From Aliarcobacter cryaerophilus (lineage in GTDB: Bacteria > Campylobacterota > Campylobacteria > Campylobacterales > Arcobacteraceae), in assembly GCF_014352935.1 (NCBI RefSeq), contig NZ_CP060694.1, forward strand, positions 930,001 to 994,000: 64,000 nucleotides of DNA. Reading direction: 5' to 3'. The notes under the pieces are model-generated. The model made no database searches. It was not told where the DNA came from and was given only the letters and a program-made list of their open reading frames with translations. The position numbers and the translations under genes are program-made. Each line of letters starts with the position of its first letter. The stretch's first letter is position 1. This document shows positions 53,262 to 61,077 of this stretch, piece after piece.

Positions 53262-53293
53262 AAAATCAAAAAGCTCTTAAGCTTTTTGATTTT
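53262..53293. terminator. Bidirectional terminator between the kinase and GH17-GT2 genes
   Basis: A perfect 14-bp stem AAAATCAAAAAGCT / AGCTTTTTGATTTT with a four-base loop. It contains the stop of the minus-strand glycosyltransferase gene and lies past the duplicated kinase fragment, so it can stop transcription from both sides. Confidence 0.85.
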
Positions 53294-55802
53294 TTAAAGA
53301 GTATAACTCTAGTATTCTCATAATAATTGCAGAGATATAAGGGATAGTTTGAATAAATATTGTTGCTGCAAATACATAAATCTCTATAATTCCAGATTTA
53401 TTTGTGTATATTAAAGATACAAAGGCTGTTAAAAGTAAAACACATAAGATAGTTTCGTATTTTATAGGATTTGCACTCTTTTTTGCTTTTCCACCTTTTT
53501 CTGTTCTTTTAAATGGTAATCCATCTTTTATAAATCCATCAAATACAGCTTTAAATATTATTAATTGCAAACTCATAGAGGCAATAGAGCTTAGTAAAAT
53601 CTCTTTAAAAGTTGCTTTTACTTTTGTTCTATAAAGTATAAATGTATGCAAAATATTTACTATAAATGCTGTTATAATTGGAATAGTAAGTGGAATTGTA
53701 GGAATTGTAACACCTACAAAGATAATTACAGGAACCCAAATAATATTCATAACAGCCATAATTGGTCCCATAGCATCACTTAACCAGAAAAACCAACCTG
53801 TAACAAATTTATTTTTTTGTGGCGGACTTAATCTTTTTGAACTAGGTTTAAACTCTCTCCAGTGCTTTTTAAGAATTTGAATTGCACCATAAGCCCATCT
53901 ATGTCTTTGAGTTTTAAACGCTTCAACAGTATCTGGTAAAAGCCCAAATCCATATCTTCTATTTGTATAGTGCGCAATATAACCAGCTTCAAATAGTCTA
54001 AGCCCTAATTCACTATCTTCAACAATAGTATCAGTTCCCCAACCACCAACTTCCATCATAGCACTCAGTCTTACCATAACCATTGTTCCATGAACAACGA
54101 TTGCATTTTCTTCATTTCTATCAACCATACCAATATCAAAGAAACCTGCATACTCAGCATTCATAGCTTTTTTGATAATACTTTCATCACCATCTCTATG
54201 ATCTTGAGGAGCTTGAACGATGGCAACTTTTGGATCATCAAATAGTGGAACTAAATCTACAAGCCAAGGAGATTCAACTTTATAATCAGCATCAATAACA
54301 GCAACGATTTCTGCATTTTTATCTGTATATTCAAGTGCTTTATTTAATGCCCCTGCTTTAAATCCTGTACAAGTAATATCTAAATACTTAAACTTATCTC
54401 CAAGTTTCTCACAAAGCTCTTTTATTGGGGCTTTATAAAAATCTTCAGGAGTATTATTTATAATAACTAAAACCTCAAAATTTGGATAAGTAAGTTTTGA
54501 TAAACTCTCTAAAGTTTCAGCTAAAACATGAGGTTGCTCTTTGTATGCAGGAACATGAATAGATACAAGAGGTGCATTTTTTGATTTTAAATCAAGAGGA
54601 ACTAGTCTTGAAGGTTGAACTCCAATTGAGCTTCTAAATAGCTCATTTGCTTTTGCTAAAGTTATAATCACAAGTGGAATCATAAGAAAACTTCCCATTC
54701 CCCACATAATCCACATTCCAAAGTTCATATAGTTTACAAATGGATATATAGCAGCCATGACAATACCAAAAGCCATACCTTGAGCAGCAATTGCATAAGC
54801 GAAAGCGTGGCTAATATTTACTCTTTGATTTTTTAGCCCAAATATAGTTAATAATGCCCCAATAATAATTGCAGCAATCATTTGATATAGCCAATATTTA
54901 TTTAATTCAACTTCACCAGCTAATTGGAATTTTAAAGCACGATCTGTTGTGAAAATTCCCCAGTATTGACCAACATTTCCTTCATCATAACCTTTCCAAG
55001 GTTGATCTAATGCTTCAATTATATTGTAATGCCAACCTTTTTCATGAGCTAGATTTACAAAACCTCTTATAGCTTGTGCTTGATTTTTAATACTAGGAAC
55101 TGCTTTGTTGTTGTTATATCCGTGACTTGGCCATCCTGTCTCTCCAATAACTATTTTTCTATTTGGAAAAAGCTCTTCAACAACACTATATTTTTCAATA
55201 ATAAATTCGTTGTATCTTTCTATTGGCACTTTTTCCCAATATGGTAAAATATGTATAGTTAAAAAATCAACATGACTAGCTAGTTGCGGATTTTTTTCCC
55301 ATATATCCCAAGTTTCTGCAGTTGTTACAGGTTTTTTTGTATGACTTTTCATAAAATCTATATAAGCATATAATTCTAAAGGCTCAAGTTCTTTTCTTAG
55401 AAGTACCTCGTTTCCAACTATTACAGATTGAATTCTATTTGGATACTCTTTTAAAATTTCTAATGCTCTTTGGATTTCAAGATTATTCTCTTGTAAATCT
55501 CCACCTATCCAAAGACCTAAATCAATAGGAAGATTTGAATCTTTACTAGATTGAAGTATTTTATAAGCTTCCAAAGTTCCATAAGTTCTAAGTTTGTTTG
55601 TAAAATTTTCAAATAAATTTACATCATAAGCAATCTGTTCACTTGAAAGTAAATTTTTATCATACCCTTCAAATGGTGAATACGACAATGATTCAATTTT
55701 TTCAAATGAGTTTTCATTTAATGTTACTAGGTTATCTCTTGATAACCAAAAAAAGACTTGAAAAAGTCCAGCCATAATAAGCCCTAAGATAATATATCTC
55801 AA
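53277..55802 (-). CDS. GH17-GT2 fusion, NdvB-like beta-glucan synthase
   Basis: An 841-residue inner-membrane protein. A signal-anchor (ILGLIMAGLFQVFFWL) leads into a periplasmic glycoside hydrolase family 17 domain (about 40-310), with acid/base Glu in SVIVGNEVLLR and nucleophile Glu in IVIGETGWPSHG. Membrane helices (about 310-390) and a GT2 domain (about 410-640) follow: VAVIDADYKVE, IVEDSELGLRL and the processive QRHRWAYG motif, then more helices. This order matches NdvB-type beta-1,3-glucan synthase/transglycosylase proteins. The TTG start follows AGAAGGA. Product linkage and cyclisation are inferred from family. Confidence 0.88.
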   Translation of the reverse strand: MRYIILGLIMAGLFQVFFWLSRDNLVTLNENSFEKIESLSYSPFEGYDKNLLSSEQIAYDVNLFENFTNKLRTYGTLEAYKILQSSKDSNLPIDLGLWIGGDLQENNLEIQRALEILKEYPNRIQSVIVGNEVLLRKELEPLELYAYIDFMKSHTKKPVTTAETWDIWEKNPQLASHVDFLTIHILPYWEKVPIERYNEFIIEKYSVVEELFPNRKIVIGETGWPSHGYNNNKAVPSIKNQAQAIRGFVNLAHEKGWHYNIIEALDQPWKGYDEGNVGQYWGIFTTDRALKFQLAGEVELNKYWLYQMIAAIIIGALLTIFGLKNQRVNISHAFAYAIAAQGMAFGIVMAAIYPFVNYMNFGMWIMWGMGSFLMIPLVIITLAKANELFRSSIGVQPSRLVPLDLKSKNAPLVSIHVPAYKEQPHVLAETLESLSKLTYPNFEVLVIINNTPEDFYKAPIKELCEKLGDKFKYLDITCTGFKAGALNKALEYTDKNAEIVAVIDADYKVESPWLVDLVPLFDDPKVAIVQAPQDHRDGDESIIKKAMNAEYAGFFDIGMVDRNEENAIVVHGTMVMVRLSAMMEVGGWGTDTIVEDSELGLRLFEAGYIAHYTNRRYGFGLLPDTVEAFKTQRHRWAYGAIQILKKHWREFKPSSKRLSPPQKNKFVTGWFFWLSDAMGPIMAVMNIIWVPVIIFVGVTIPTIPLTIPIITAFIVNILHTFILYRTKVKATFKEILLSSIASMSLQLIIFKAVFDGFIKDGLPFKRTEKGGKAKKSANPIKYETILCVLLLTAFVSLIYTNKSGIIEIYVFAATIFIQTIPYISAIIMRILELYSLKNQKA

Positions 55803-55887
55803 ATAAAATCCTTCTACAAAAAATATGCGAATATTAACATTATTTTGATAGAATAAAACTTATTTGAATTTTAAAAGGATTTTTGTT

Positions 55888-56289
55888 TTGAATTATCTAT
55901 TTTTTGCTTTTATTATTTCTTTATTTGCAACATTAGGAAGTCTTTTTTTCTCTGAAATTATGCATTTTATTCCTTGTAGTTTATGTTGGTACCAAAGAAT
56001 TTTTATGTATCCATTAGTTTTTATATTTTTAATTAACTTATTGTATCCAGATGATAAAGTTTTTAAATATAGTTTTCCTCTTGTAATTATTGGTTTATTT
56101 ATATCAATTTATCACAATTTACTGATTTTAAAAATAATACCTGAAACTCTATCACCTTGTATTAGTGGAGTACCTTGTAGTGTTGATTATCTGAACTATT
56201 TTGGATTTATTACGATTCCTTTACTATCTTTTATTGCTTTTTTAACTATTTTTATCCTATTAATAGCTTATAAAAGAAGAGTTTCTTAA
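55888..56289 (+). CDS. DsbB-family disulfide bond formation protein
   Basis: Four-helix inner-membrane protein of about 133 residues that reoxidises DsbA with quinone. The first periplasmic cysteine pair is IPCSLCWYQRIFMYP, with the family Arg after it, and the second pair is SPCISGVPCSVDY. An in-frame TTG 24 bases upstream is possible, but AAAGGA is best placed for the TTG at 55888. It is the first gene of a five-gene thiol-redox run and is divergent from the GH17-GT2 gene. Confidence 0.9.
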   Translation: MNYLFFAFIISLFATLGSLFFSEIMHFIPCSLCWYQRIFMYPLVFIFLINLLYPDDKVFKYSFPLVIIGLFISIYHNLLILKIIPETLSPCISGVPCSVDYLNYFGFITIPLLSFIAFLTIFILLIAYKRRVS

Positions 56290-56345
56290 TCTTTTGTTAT
56301 CTTTTTTAAGTTAGAGTTTTACAAAAAATTTTGAAGGGAAATTAT

Positions 56346-56999
56346 ATGCAAAATAAAGTTTTGGTTTTGGGTTCTTTGGTTTTGGTTTTACTACTTTTTA
56401 TTGGATTTTCATTTTTTTATAAAAGTGAGCAAAAAGTTGAACAAGTAGCTATGACACCAAATATAAATGAACTACTTTTAAGAGATTACTCTTATAAAAT
56501 GGGTGATAATCAAAAAAATATTAGTGTTGTTGAGTTTTTAGATCCAGAGTGTGAATCATGCGCTATATATTCAGAAGTTGTTAAGAAGTTATATAAAGAG
56601 TATTACAAAGATATCCAAATTGTCGTGAAATATTTGGATAATCATAAAAACTCTAGACTTACAATTCAAATGCTTGAAGCAGCAAGAGTTCAAGGTAAAT
56701 ACGAAGATGTTTTAAATATGATGTTTGAAAAGCACTCTTTATGGGCTTCACATTATTCTTCTGTTGATAAACCAGAGCTTTTATGGCAATTTTTAAAAGA
56801 GATTCCTGATTTGGATATTGAGAAGTTAAAAGCTGATATGAATAATCCAAAAATTGATGAAATCATTGCTCAAGATAGAGCTGATGCAACAGCTTTAGGA
56901 GTAAGAGGGACGCCAACACTTTTTGTAAATGGAGTTTTATTAAATTCTTTATCACAAAAAGCTCTATTTGATTTAGTAGAAAAAGAGATTTATAAATAA
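56346..56999 (+). CDS. DsbA-like thioredoxin-fold protein, membrane anchored
   Basis: A 217-residue periplasmic thiol oxidoreductase with an N-terminal anchor (LVLGSLVLVLLLFIGFSFF). The active site is DPECESCAIYS (CESC, near residue 75), and the cis-proline loop is GVRGTPTLFVNG near 190. The DsbA helical insertion lies between them. The start ATG follows GAAGGGAAA. It pairs with the DsbB-like gene 56 bp upstream, as electron donor to it. Its TAA overlaps the next ATG by one base. Confidence 0.9.
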   Translation: MQNKVLVLGSLVLVLLLFIGFSFFYKSEQKVEQVAMTPNINELLLRDYSYKMGDNQKNISVVEFLDPECESCAIYSEVVKKLYKEYYKDIQIVVKYLDNHKNSRLTIQMLEAARVQGKYEDVLNMMFEKHSLWASHYSSVDKPELLWQFLKEIPDLDIEKLKADMNNPKIDEIIAQDRADATALGVRGTPTLFVNGVLLNSLSQKALFDLVEKEIYK

Positions 57000-57289
57000 T
57001 GGAGTATTTAGGAACAACTGTTTTAACTATTATTTTAGTTGTTTTATTTATATATTTTACAAATAAAAACATATTAAAAAAAACACAAAGTAAATTAGAC
57101 ATAATAAATCGATATAAAATTGCTCTTTTAAAAATTTTAAATGAGTCAAAAGATGATAAAGATTTACAAAGAAGTAATAAAATAGAGTTTCTAAAAAGAG
57201 TAAATGATGAATTATCAAGAAATATATTTTTTGAAAAGCATGAAATAAAAGTTGTTTTAGAAGAGTTATCAAAAATGGAGAATGAATGA
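56999..57289 (+). CDS. Small membrane-anchored coiled-coil protein
   Basis: A 96-residue protein with one N-terminal membrane helix (TTVLTIILVVLFIYFTN) followed by a charged helix with coiled-coil spacing (KLDIINRYKIALLKILNES to EVLEELSKM-like end). I know no function. It is translationally coupled on both sides (TAATG with the DsbA-like gene, ATGA with the TlpA-like gene), which argues for a structural role in the same redox module. Confidence 0.7.
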   Translation: MEYLGTTVLTIILVVLFIYFTNKNILKKTQSKLDIINRYKIALLKILNESKDDKDLQRSNKIEFLKRVNDELSRNIFFEKHEIKVVLEELSKMENE

Positions 57290-57855
57290 AAAAAGTATTA
57301 ATTATAGTTTTAAGTAGTTTTGTTTTTTTATTTACAGCTTGTGATAGTAGTTCATCTATTGATGCAAAATCACTAGCAAAAACAAAAATAGAGGCAGAAA
57401 AAAAAGAGTTTGAACCAACTTCTTTTGTTTTATTAACAACAGATGAAAAATTTATTGGATTTAAAACATCAAAAGATGGGCTAGATTTTGATGAGTTTAA
57501 AGGTAAAAAAGCTGTTATTGTAGATATTTTTGCAACTTGGTGCCCACCTTGTATTGAAACAATTCCAAAATTAAGAGAGATAAAAGATAAATACTCTGAT
57601 AGTTTAGAGATTGTTTCAGTACTTTTTCAAGATGAAAAAACTGTTGAGCAGATGAAAGAGTTTATTAAAGAGTATCAAATTAATTATCCAATTACTATGG
57701 GTGAAGAGAATCAAAAATTAGCAGATGAATTAGGTGTTACAAAAGTTCCAGAGATGTTTTTATTTTCAAAAAGTGGAAAATTTATACATAAATTTGTAGG
57801 AAATGTACCAAAAGAAGAGTTAGAAAAATATCTAAAAATTGCTATGGAAAATTAA
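57286..57855 (+). CDS. TlpA/ResA-like thioredoxin lipoprotein
   Basis: A 189-residue thioredoxin-fold lipoprotein. The signal peptide ends in FLFTAC, with Cys19 and Asp at +2, which in E. coli-type sorting would favour the inner membrane. The active site is FATWCPPCIETIP (CPPC, near residue 86), and the cis-Pro is in GVTKVPEMFLF. Such proteins reduce periplasmic disulfides, often for cytochrome c assembly. It is coupled to the coiled-coil gene by a four-base overlap. Confidence 0.9.
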   Translation: MKKVLIIVLSSFVFLFTACDSSSSIDAKSLAKTKIEAEKKEFEPTSFVLLTTDEKFIGFKTSKDGLDFDEFKGKKAVIVDIFATWCPPCIETIPKLREIKDKYSDSLEIVSVLFQDEKTVEQMKEFIKEYQINYPITMGEENQKLADELGVTKVPEMFLFSKSGKFIHKFVGNVPKEELEKYLKIAMEN

Positions 57856-57870
57856 TCAAACTTAGATTTT

Positions 57871-58230
57871 ATGATTAAAGAAAAAATAACTATATATTAT
57901 GATAAAGAGTGTCCATTTTGTAATGGTTATGTAGGATATTTGAAGTTAAAAGATAGTTATGAATTAATTCTAAAAAATGTAAGAGAAGATAAAAATATAG
58001 ATTTAAAATTTGATATTAACAATGGATTTATAGTAAATTTTAAAGATAATTTTTTCCAAGGTTCAAAAGCCTTGGAATTTTTAAATAGTGTTGTAAATAA
58101 AGATACTTTTTTAGGAAAACTACACTTTTTATTTAAATATGATAATTTATTTTCAAATTTTTTATATAAAATATTGTTTATTTTAAGAAAAGTAATACTT
58201 TTTTTGATGCAAAAGAAATCTAAAATCTAA
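57871..58230 (+). CDS. DCC-family (DUF393) thiol-disulfide oxidoreductase-like protein
   Basis: A 119-residue protein with the DUF393 start ITIYYDKECPFCNGYVGYLK (CPFC at residues 14-17). It carries the GSKALEFL motif and a hydrophobic basic C-terminus (ILFILRKVILFLMQKK). The family has a thioredoxin-like fold of unknown substrate. It lies 15 bp after the TlpA-like gene and probably closes the redox operon. No clear terminator follows; the next gene is convergent. Confidence 0.85.
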   Translation: MIKEKITIYYDKECPFCNGYVGYLKLKDSYELILKNVREDKNIDLKFDINNGFIVNFKDNFFQGSKALEFLNSVVNKDTFLGKLHFLFKYDNLFSNFLYKILFILRKVILFLMQKKSKI

Positions 58231-58241
58231 AATTACTATTT

Positions 58242-58907
58242 TTAAGATTTTAAGATTTTAAAATACTCTTCTCTACTTATCTCATAGGCTCCTAAACTCT
58301 CTAAATGTTTATTATAAACTTGACAATCAATAATTTTAATACTATTCTCTTTTGCCCAATTACAAAGATAAAAAAATGCGACTTTTGAAGCATCATTTAC
58401 AATAGAGAACATACTTTCACCGCAAAATATATCATTTATTATAAGTCCATAAAGACCACCTACAAGCTTTCCCTCTAGATAAACTTCAATACTATTGGCA
58501 AACTCTAAATTGTGCATTAGGGTGTAAGCTTTTATAAAATTATCATCTATCCATGTATCATTTTCATGTTTTCTTTTTACTTTTTGACAATTTTTTATAA
58601 CATTTTCAAAATTTGTGTTTGATTTTATTTCAAAACCTCTATTTTTAATTGATTTTTTTAAGCTTTTTGATACTTTTAAATCATTTGGATATAAAATCAT
58701 TCTTTTTTGTGGACTATACCAATTTATATAGTTATAATCATCAATAAACCAAGGGAATAAACCATTTTCATATGCATTAAGTAATCTTTGTGGATGAAAA
58801 TCACCACCAATTGCAACCAAATCACCACCCATTTGTTCTAATGTTGGAAAATTGAAGTTTTCATCATCCAAAAGCCAGATTTTTTCTTTAATATCTAGTA
58901 GTTTCAT
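58242..58907 (-). CDS. aat: Leucyl/phenylalanyl-tRNA-protein transferase
   Basis: Adds Leu or Phe from aminoacyl-tRNA to the N-terminal Arg or Lys of proteins, marking them for ClpSAP in the N-end rule pathway. The protein is 221 residues, typical length. Signature blocks are LDDENFNFPTLEQ, GLFPWFIDDYNYINWYSP, KRMILYP, LVGGLYGLIINDIFCGESMF and the C-terminal CQVYNKHLESLGAYEISR. It stands alone and is convergent with the DCC gene. Confidence 0.96.
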   Translation of the reverse strand: MKLLDIKEKIWLLDDENFNFPTLEQMGGDLVAIGGDFHPQRLLNAYENGLFPWFIDDYNYINWYSPQKRMILYPNDLKVSKSLKKSIKNRGFEIKSNTNFENVIKNCQKVKRKHENDTWIDDNFIKAYTLMHNLEFANSIEVYLEGKLVGGLYGLIINDIFCGESMFSIVNDASKVAFFYLCNWAKENSIKIIDCQVYNKHLESLGAYEISREEYFKILKS

Positions 58908-58960
58908 TTTGGCATTTTATTTAAAATTATGTTAATATCCAATTTTTAAGAGGTTTAAAT

Positions 58961-59641
58961 ATGAAAAGAGTAGATGCTTATTTATCAAGTTTAGGATATT
59001 GTAGTAGAAGTGAAGCTAAAAAATTTTTAAAACAAAATGAAGTTTTATTTTTTGAAAATAGGGTATTTAATCCAAGCACTAAAGTAAATCATGATAATGT
59101 ATTGGTAAATGGGGAAAAACTTGATAGTGAAAAAATTACAATATTAATGAATAAACCTTCTGGTGTTATTTGCTCTCATAATGATTCTGGGGTGCTAATT
59201 TATTCCCTTCTTCCACAAAGATGGCAAAATAGAAATCCAAAAATTTCAACTATTGGAAGATTGGATATGGATACAACAGGAGCTATTTTATTAACAGATG
59301 ATGGAGAGTTAAATCATAAACTTACAAGCCCAAAAAAAGATGTAAAAAAGATATATGAAGTAACTTTACAAAATCCACTAAAAGGTGATGAAAAAGAGAT
59401 TTTTGAAAGCGGGAATATTATTTTAAATGGAGAAGAAAAGCCACTAAAACCAGCAAAACTTACTATTTTAAATGATAAGTTAGTTCATCTTGAAATTGTT
59501 GAAGGAAAATATCATCAAGTAAAAAGAATGTTTGCCTACACAGGAAATAAAGTTGTTAAACTACATAGATTAGAGTTTTCTGGTTTTAGAGTTGATGATT
59601 TAAAAGAGGGTGAGTTTAGAGTTATTGAAGATAAATTCTAA
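58961..59641 (+). CDS. RsuA/RluB-family pseudouridine synthase
   Basis: A 226-residue RNA pseudouridine synthase. The N-terminal S4 RNA-binding domain (MKRVDAYLSSLGYCSRSEAK) is followed by NKPSGVICSHND and the catalytic motif GRLDMDTTGAILLTDDG (catalytic Asp in the first half, near residue 105). It ends with the EGKYHQVKRMFAYTGNKVV block. Size and layout fit RsuA (16S rRNA) or the RluE/F-like group; the target base cannot be chosen from sequence. AAGAGG precedes the ATG. Confidence 0.93.
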   Translation: MKRVDAYLSSLGYCSRSEAKKFLKQNEVLFFENRVFNPSTKVNHDNVLVNGEKLDSEKITILMNKPSGVICSHNDSGVLIYSLLPQRWQNRNPKISTIGRLDMDTTGAILLTDDGELNHKLTSPKKDVKKIYEVTLQNPLKGDEKEIFESGNIILNGEEKPLKPAKLTILNDKLVHLEIVEGKYHQVKRMFAYTGNKVVKLHRLEFSGFRVDDLKEGEFRVIEDKF

Positions 59642-59650
59642 CTCTAAATA

Positions 59651-60280
59651 TCAAGCTTTTAAAAACTCATTTTCAATTTTTTTTCTTAATTCACAAACAG
59701 TTTTTAATGCATCTTCTTTATGGTCTGAAAATCCCCAATTAACTAAAATCCCTTCAATCCCAGCTTTTTTTGCTGCTGCAATATCTTTATTTGAATCGCC
59801 AATAAGTTTTGTTTTCTCTTTTTTTGTATTATATTTATCAAGTAAAACATTTACCATATCTGGATTTGGTTTAGGTTTAGCAACATCGTTGTATCCTAAA
59901 ATTGTAGAAAAATATCTATCTATTTCAAGATGAGATAACATTTTTTTAGCAGCATTTGAATTTGCATTTGTTGCTATACAAAATTTAAAATCATTTTTAA
60001 AATCATCAAGAATATCTTTAATTCCATCATAAATTACTAAATCATTCAAACAGTTTTGATTATAATACTCTTCAAAAAGGTTTGTTACTAAAGGTGTAAA
60101 CTCTTTTTGATTATAAAAAAACTCTGCACTATTTATATTTATATCATTTACATGTTCTAAGATAAAATCATGTTCAAATTTTTCAAGCCCTAAATTTTCT
60201 CTTACATAATTTACTGTATTTGCAATTGCATGTCCGCTATTTATTAGCGTTCCATCCATATCAAAAATAATCATTCTCAT
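59651..60280 (-). CDS. HAD-family phosphatase, phosphoglycolate phosphatase-like
   Basis: A 209-residue haloacid-dehalogenase-type hydrolase. The nucleophile motif is FDMDGTLINSG at residues 5-15, motif II is ATNANSNAAKKML, the lysine region is DVAKPKPNPDM, and motif IV is GDSNKDIAAAKKAGIEG. A helical cap (about 18-80) makes it similar to Gph. Substrate could be phosphoglycolate or another small phosphate ester. AAGGGG precedes the ATG. Convergent with the pseudouridine synthase gene; upstream lies the candidate small RNA region. Confidence 0.92.
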   Translation of the reverse strand: MRMIIFDMDGTLINSGHAIANTVNYVRENLGLEKFEHDFILEHVNDININSAEFFYNQKEFTPLVTNLFEEYYNQNCLNDLVIYDGIKDILDDFKNDFKFCIATNANSNAAKKMLSHLEIDRYFSTILGYNDVAKPKPNPDMVNVLLDKYNTKKEKTKLIGDSNKDIAAAKKAGIEGILVNWGFSDHKEDALKTVCELRKKIENEFLKA

Positions 60281-60352
60281 AAAAACCCCTTAAAATGGCT
60301 TTAACATTATATAGTTTTTACATTAGTAAGAAGTTAAAAATATTTTCTTGCT

Positions 60353-60377
60353 AAATAAGACAAATTTTATCTTATTT
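60353..60377. promoter_or_regulatory. Inverted repeat upstream of the candidate sRNA
   Basis: AAATAAGA and TCTTATTT are separated by nine bases. The centre is about 40 bases before the predicted sRNA start, so it covers the -35 region and could be an operator. It could also be chance in AT-rich DNA. Confidence 0.3.
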
Positions 60378-60392
60378 TAATATTTCTTTTAT

Positions 60393-60398
60393 TATAAT
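60393..60398 (+). promoter_or_regulatory. -10 element of the candidate small RNA
   Basis: A consensus TATAAT lies seven bases before the first base of the predicted 5' stem. It is preceded by T-rich phased runs, as is usual for Campylobacterota sigma-70 promoters that lack a clear -35 box. Confidence 0.55.
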
Positions 60399-60404
60399 TC
60401 TTTC

Positions 60405-60529
60405 ATAGGATATTTGTATTGAATCCTCCTACAATTAAATACAATTTTTTTATAGTATCCTATACTTTTTTTGAAATGAATTTATATTATATAAGCTTTG
60501 CAGTTTTTCCCTCTGCAAAGCTTTTTTTT
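60405..60529 (+). ncRNA. Candidate trans-acting small RNA with UCCUCCU loop
   Basis: No ORF fills this stretch. The predicted RNA of about 125 nt starts with an 8-bp stem (ATAGGATA at 60405-60412 with TATCCTAT at 60456-60463). Inside it is a 7-bp stem (TTGTATT with AATACAA) whose 17-nt loop carries UCCUCCU, complementary to Shine-Dalgarno sequences. A 3' intrinsic terminator closes the transcript. A consensus -10 sits just upstream. The layout recalls C/U-rich-loop sRNAs such as RepG of Helicobacter. Function is inferred. Confidence 0.6.
60493..60529 (+). terminator. Strong Rho-independent terminator of the candidate sRNA
   Basis: A perfect 11-bp stem AAGCTTTGCAG / CTGCAAAGCTT with a nine-base loop and eight T residues. 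No protein gene ends before it on this strand, so it most likely ends an untranslated RNA. Confidence 0.88.
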
Positions 60530-60540
60530 ATGCCAAAAAA

Positions 60541-60549
60541 GATACAATC
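60541..60549 (+). promoter_or_regulatory. Probable -10 element of the NosL-like operon
   Basis: GATACAATC, 31 bases before the ATG of the NosL-like gene and just after the sRNA terminator, fits the GATAnAATC pattern seen elsewhere in the window. Confidence 0.45.
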
Positions 60550-60579
60550 ACCCCTAAATTTATTATATCTTGGAGACAT

Positions 60580-61077
60580 ATGAAGAAAATTTTACCAATA
60601 TTAACAGTTGTTTTAATAATCGCAATAATTATAATAATATTTATATCTATGGCAAAAGAGCAAAAAATGGTAGTAATAAAAGAGGGTAATGTTTCTCAAA
60701 CTCCACTTGAAATAATTTTAGGTAAGTATCAAGATAGTGATTGTGGAATGATTATTAATGATTTAACTTTTGCTTCTCAAGTAATTTCACAAGATGGAAA
60801 AACTTGGTTTTTTCATGATCACGGTGGAATGGCAAATTGGTTAAATAATAAAGATTTTAAAAATAGTGTTAAAATTTTTGTTATGACTAAAGATACAAAT
60901 AGATATATAGATGGGAAAACTGCTTTTTATAGTACAAATGAAATAACTCCAATGAGATATGGTTTTGGAGCTTATGAAAATAATCAAGATGGTTTTATAG
61001 ATTTTGAAGAGATGAGTTTAAGAGTTTTAAGAAAACAGACTTTAGCAAATCCGCAACATAAAGAACATAAGCATTAA
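60580..61077 (+). CDS. NosL-like copper-binding protein
   Basis: A 165-residue membrane-anchored periplasmic protein (anchor ILPILTVVLIIAIIIIIFIS). It resembles NosL, the Cu(I) chaperone of nitrous oxide reductase, through DSDCGMIINDLTFASQVI and the following TWFFHDHGGMANWL; Cys-Gly-Met and the His/Met cluster are plausible Cu(I) ligands. The C-terminus ends in HKEHKH. No nosZ is visible, so it may serve another copper enzyme such as cytochrome oxidase. Its TAA overlaps the next ATG by one base. Confidence 0.82.
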   Translation: MKKILPILTVVLIIAIIIIIFISMAKEQKMVVIKEGNVSQTPLEIILGKYQDSDCGMIINDLTFASQVISQDGKTWFFHDHGGMANWLNNKDFKNSVKIFVMTKDTNRYIDGKTAFYSTNEITPMRYGFGAYENNQDGFIDFEEMSLRVLRKQTLANPQHKEHKH

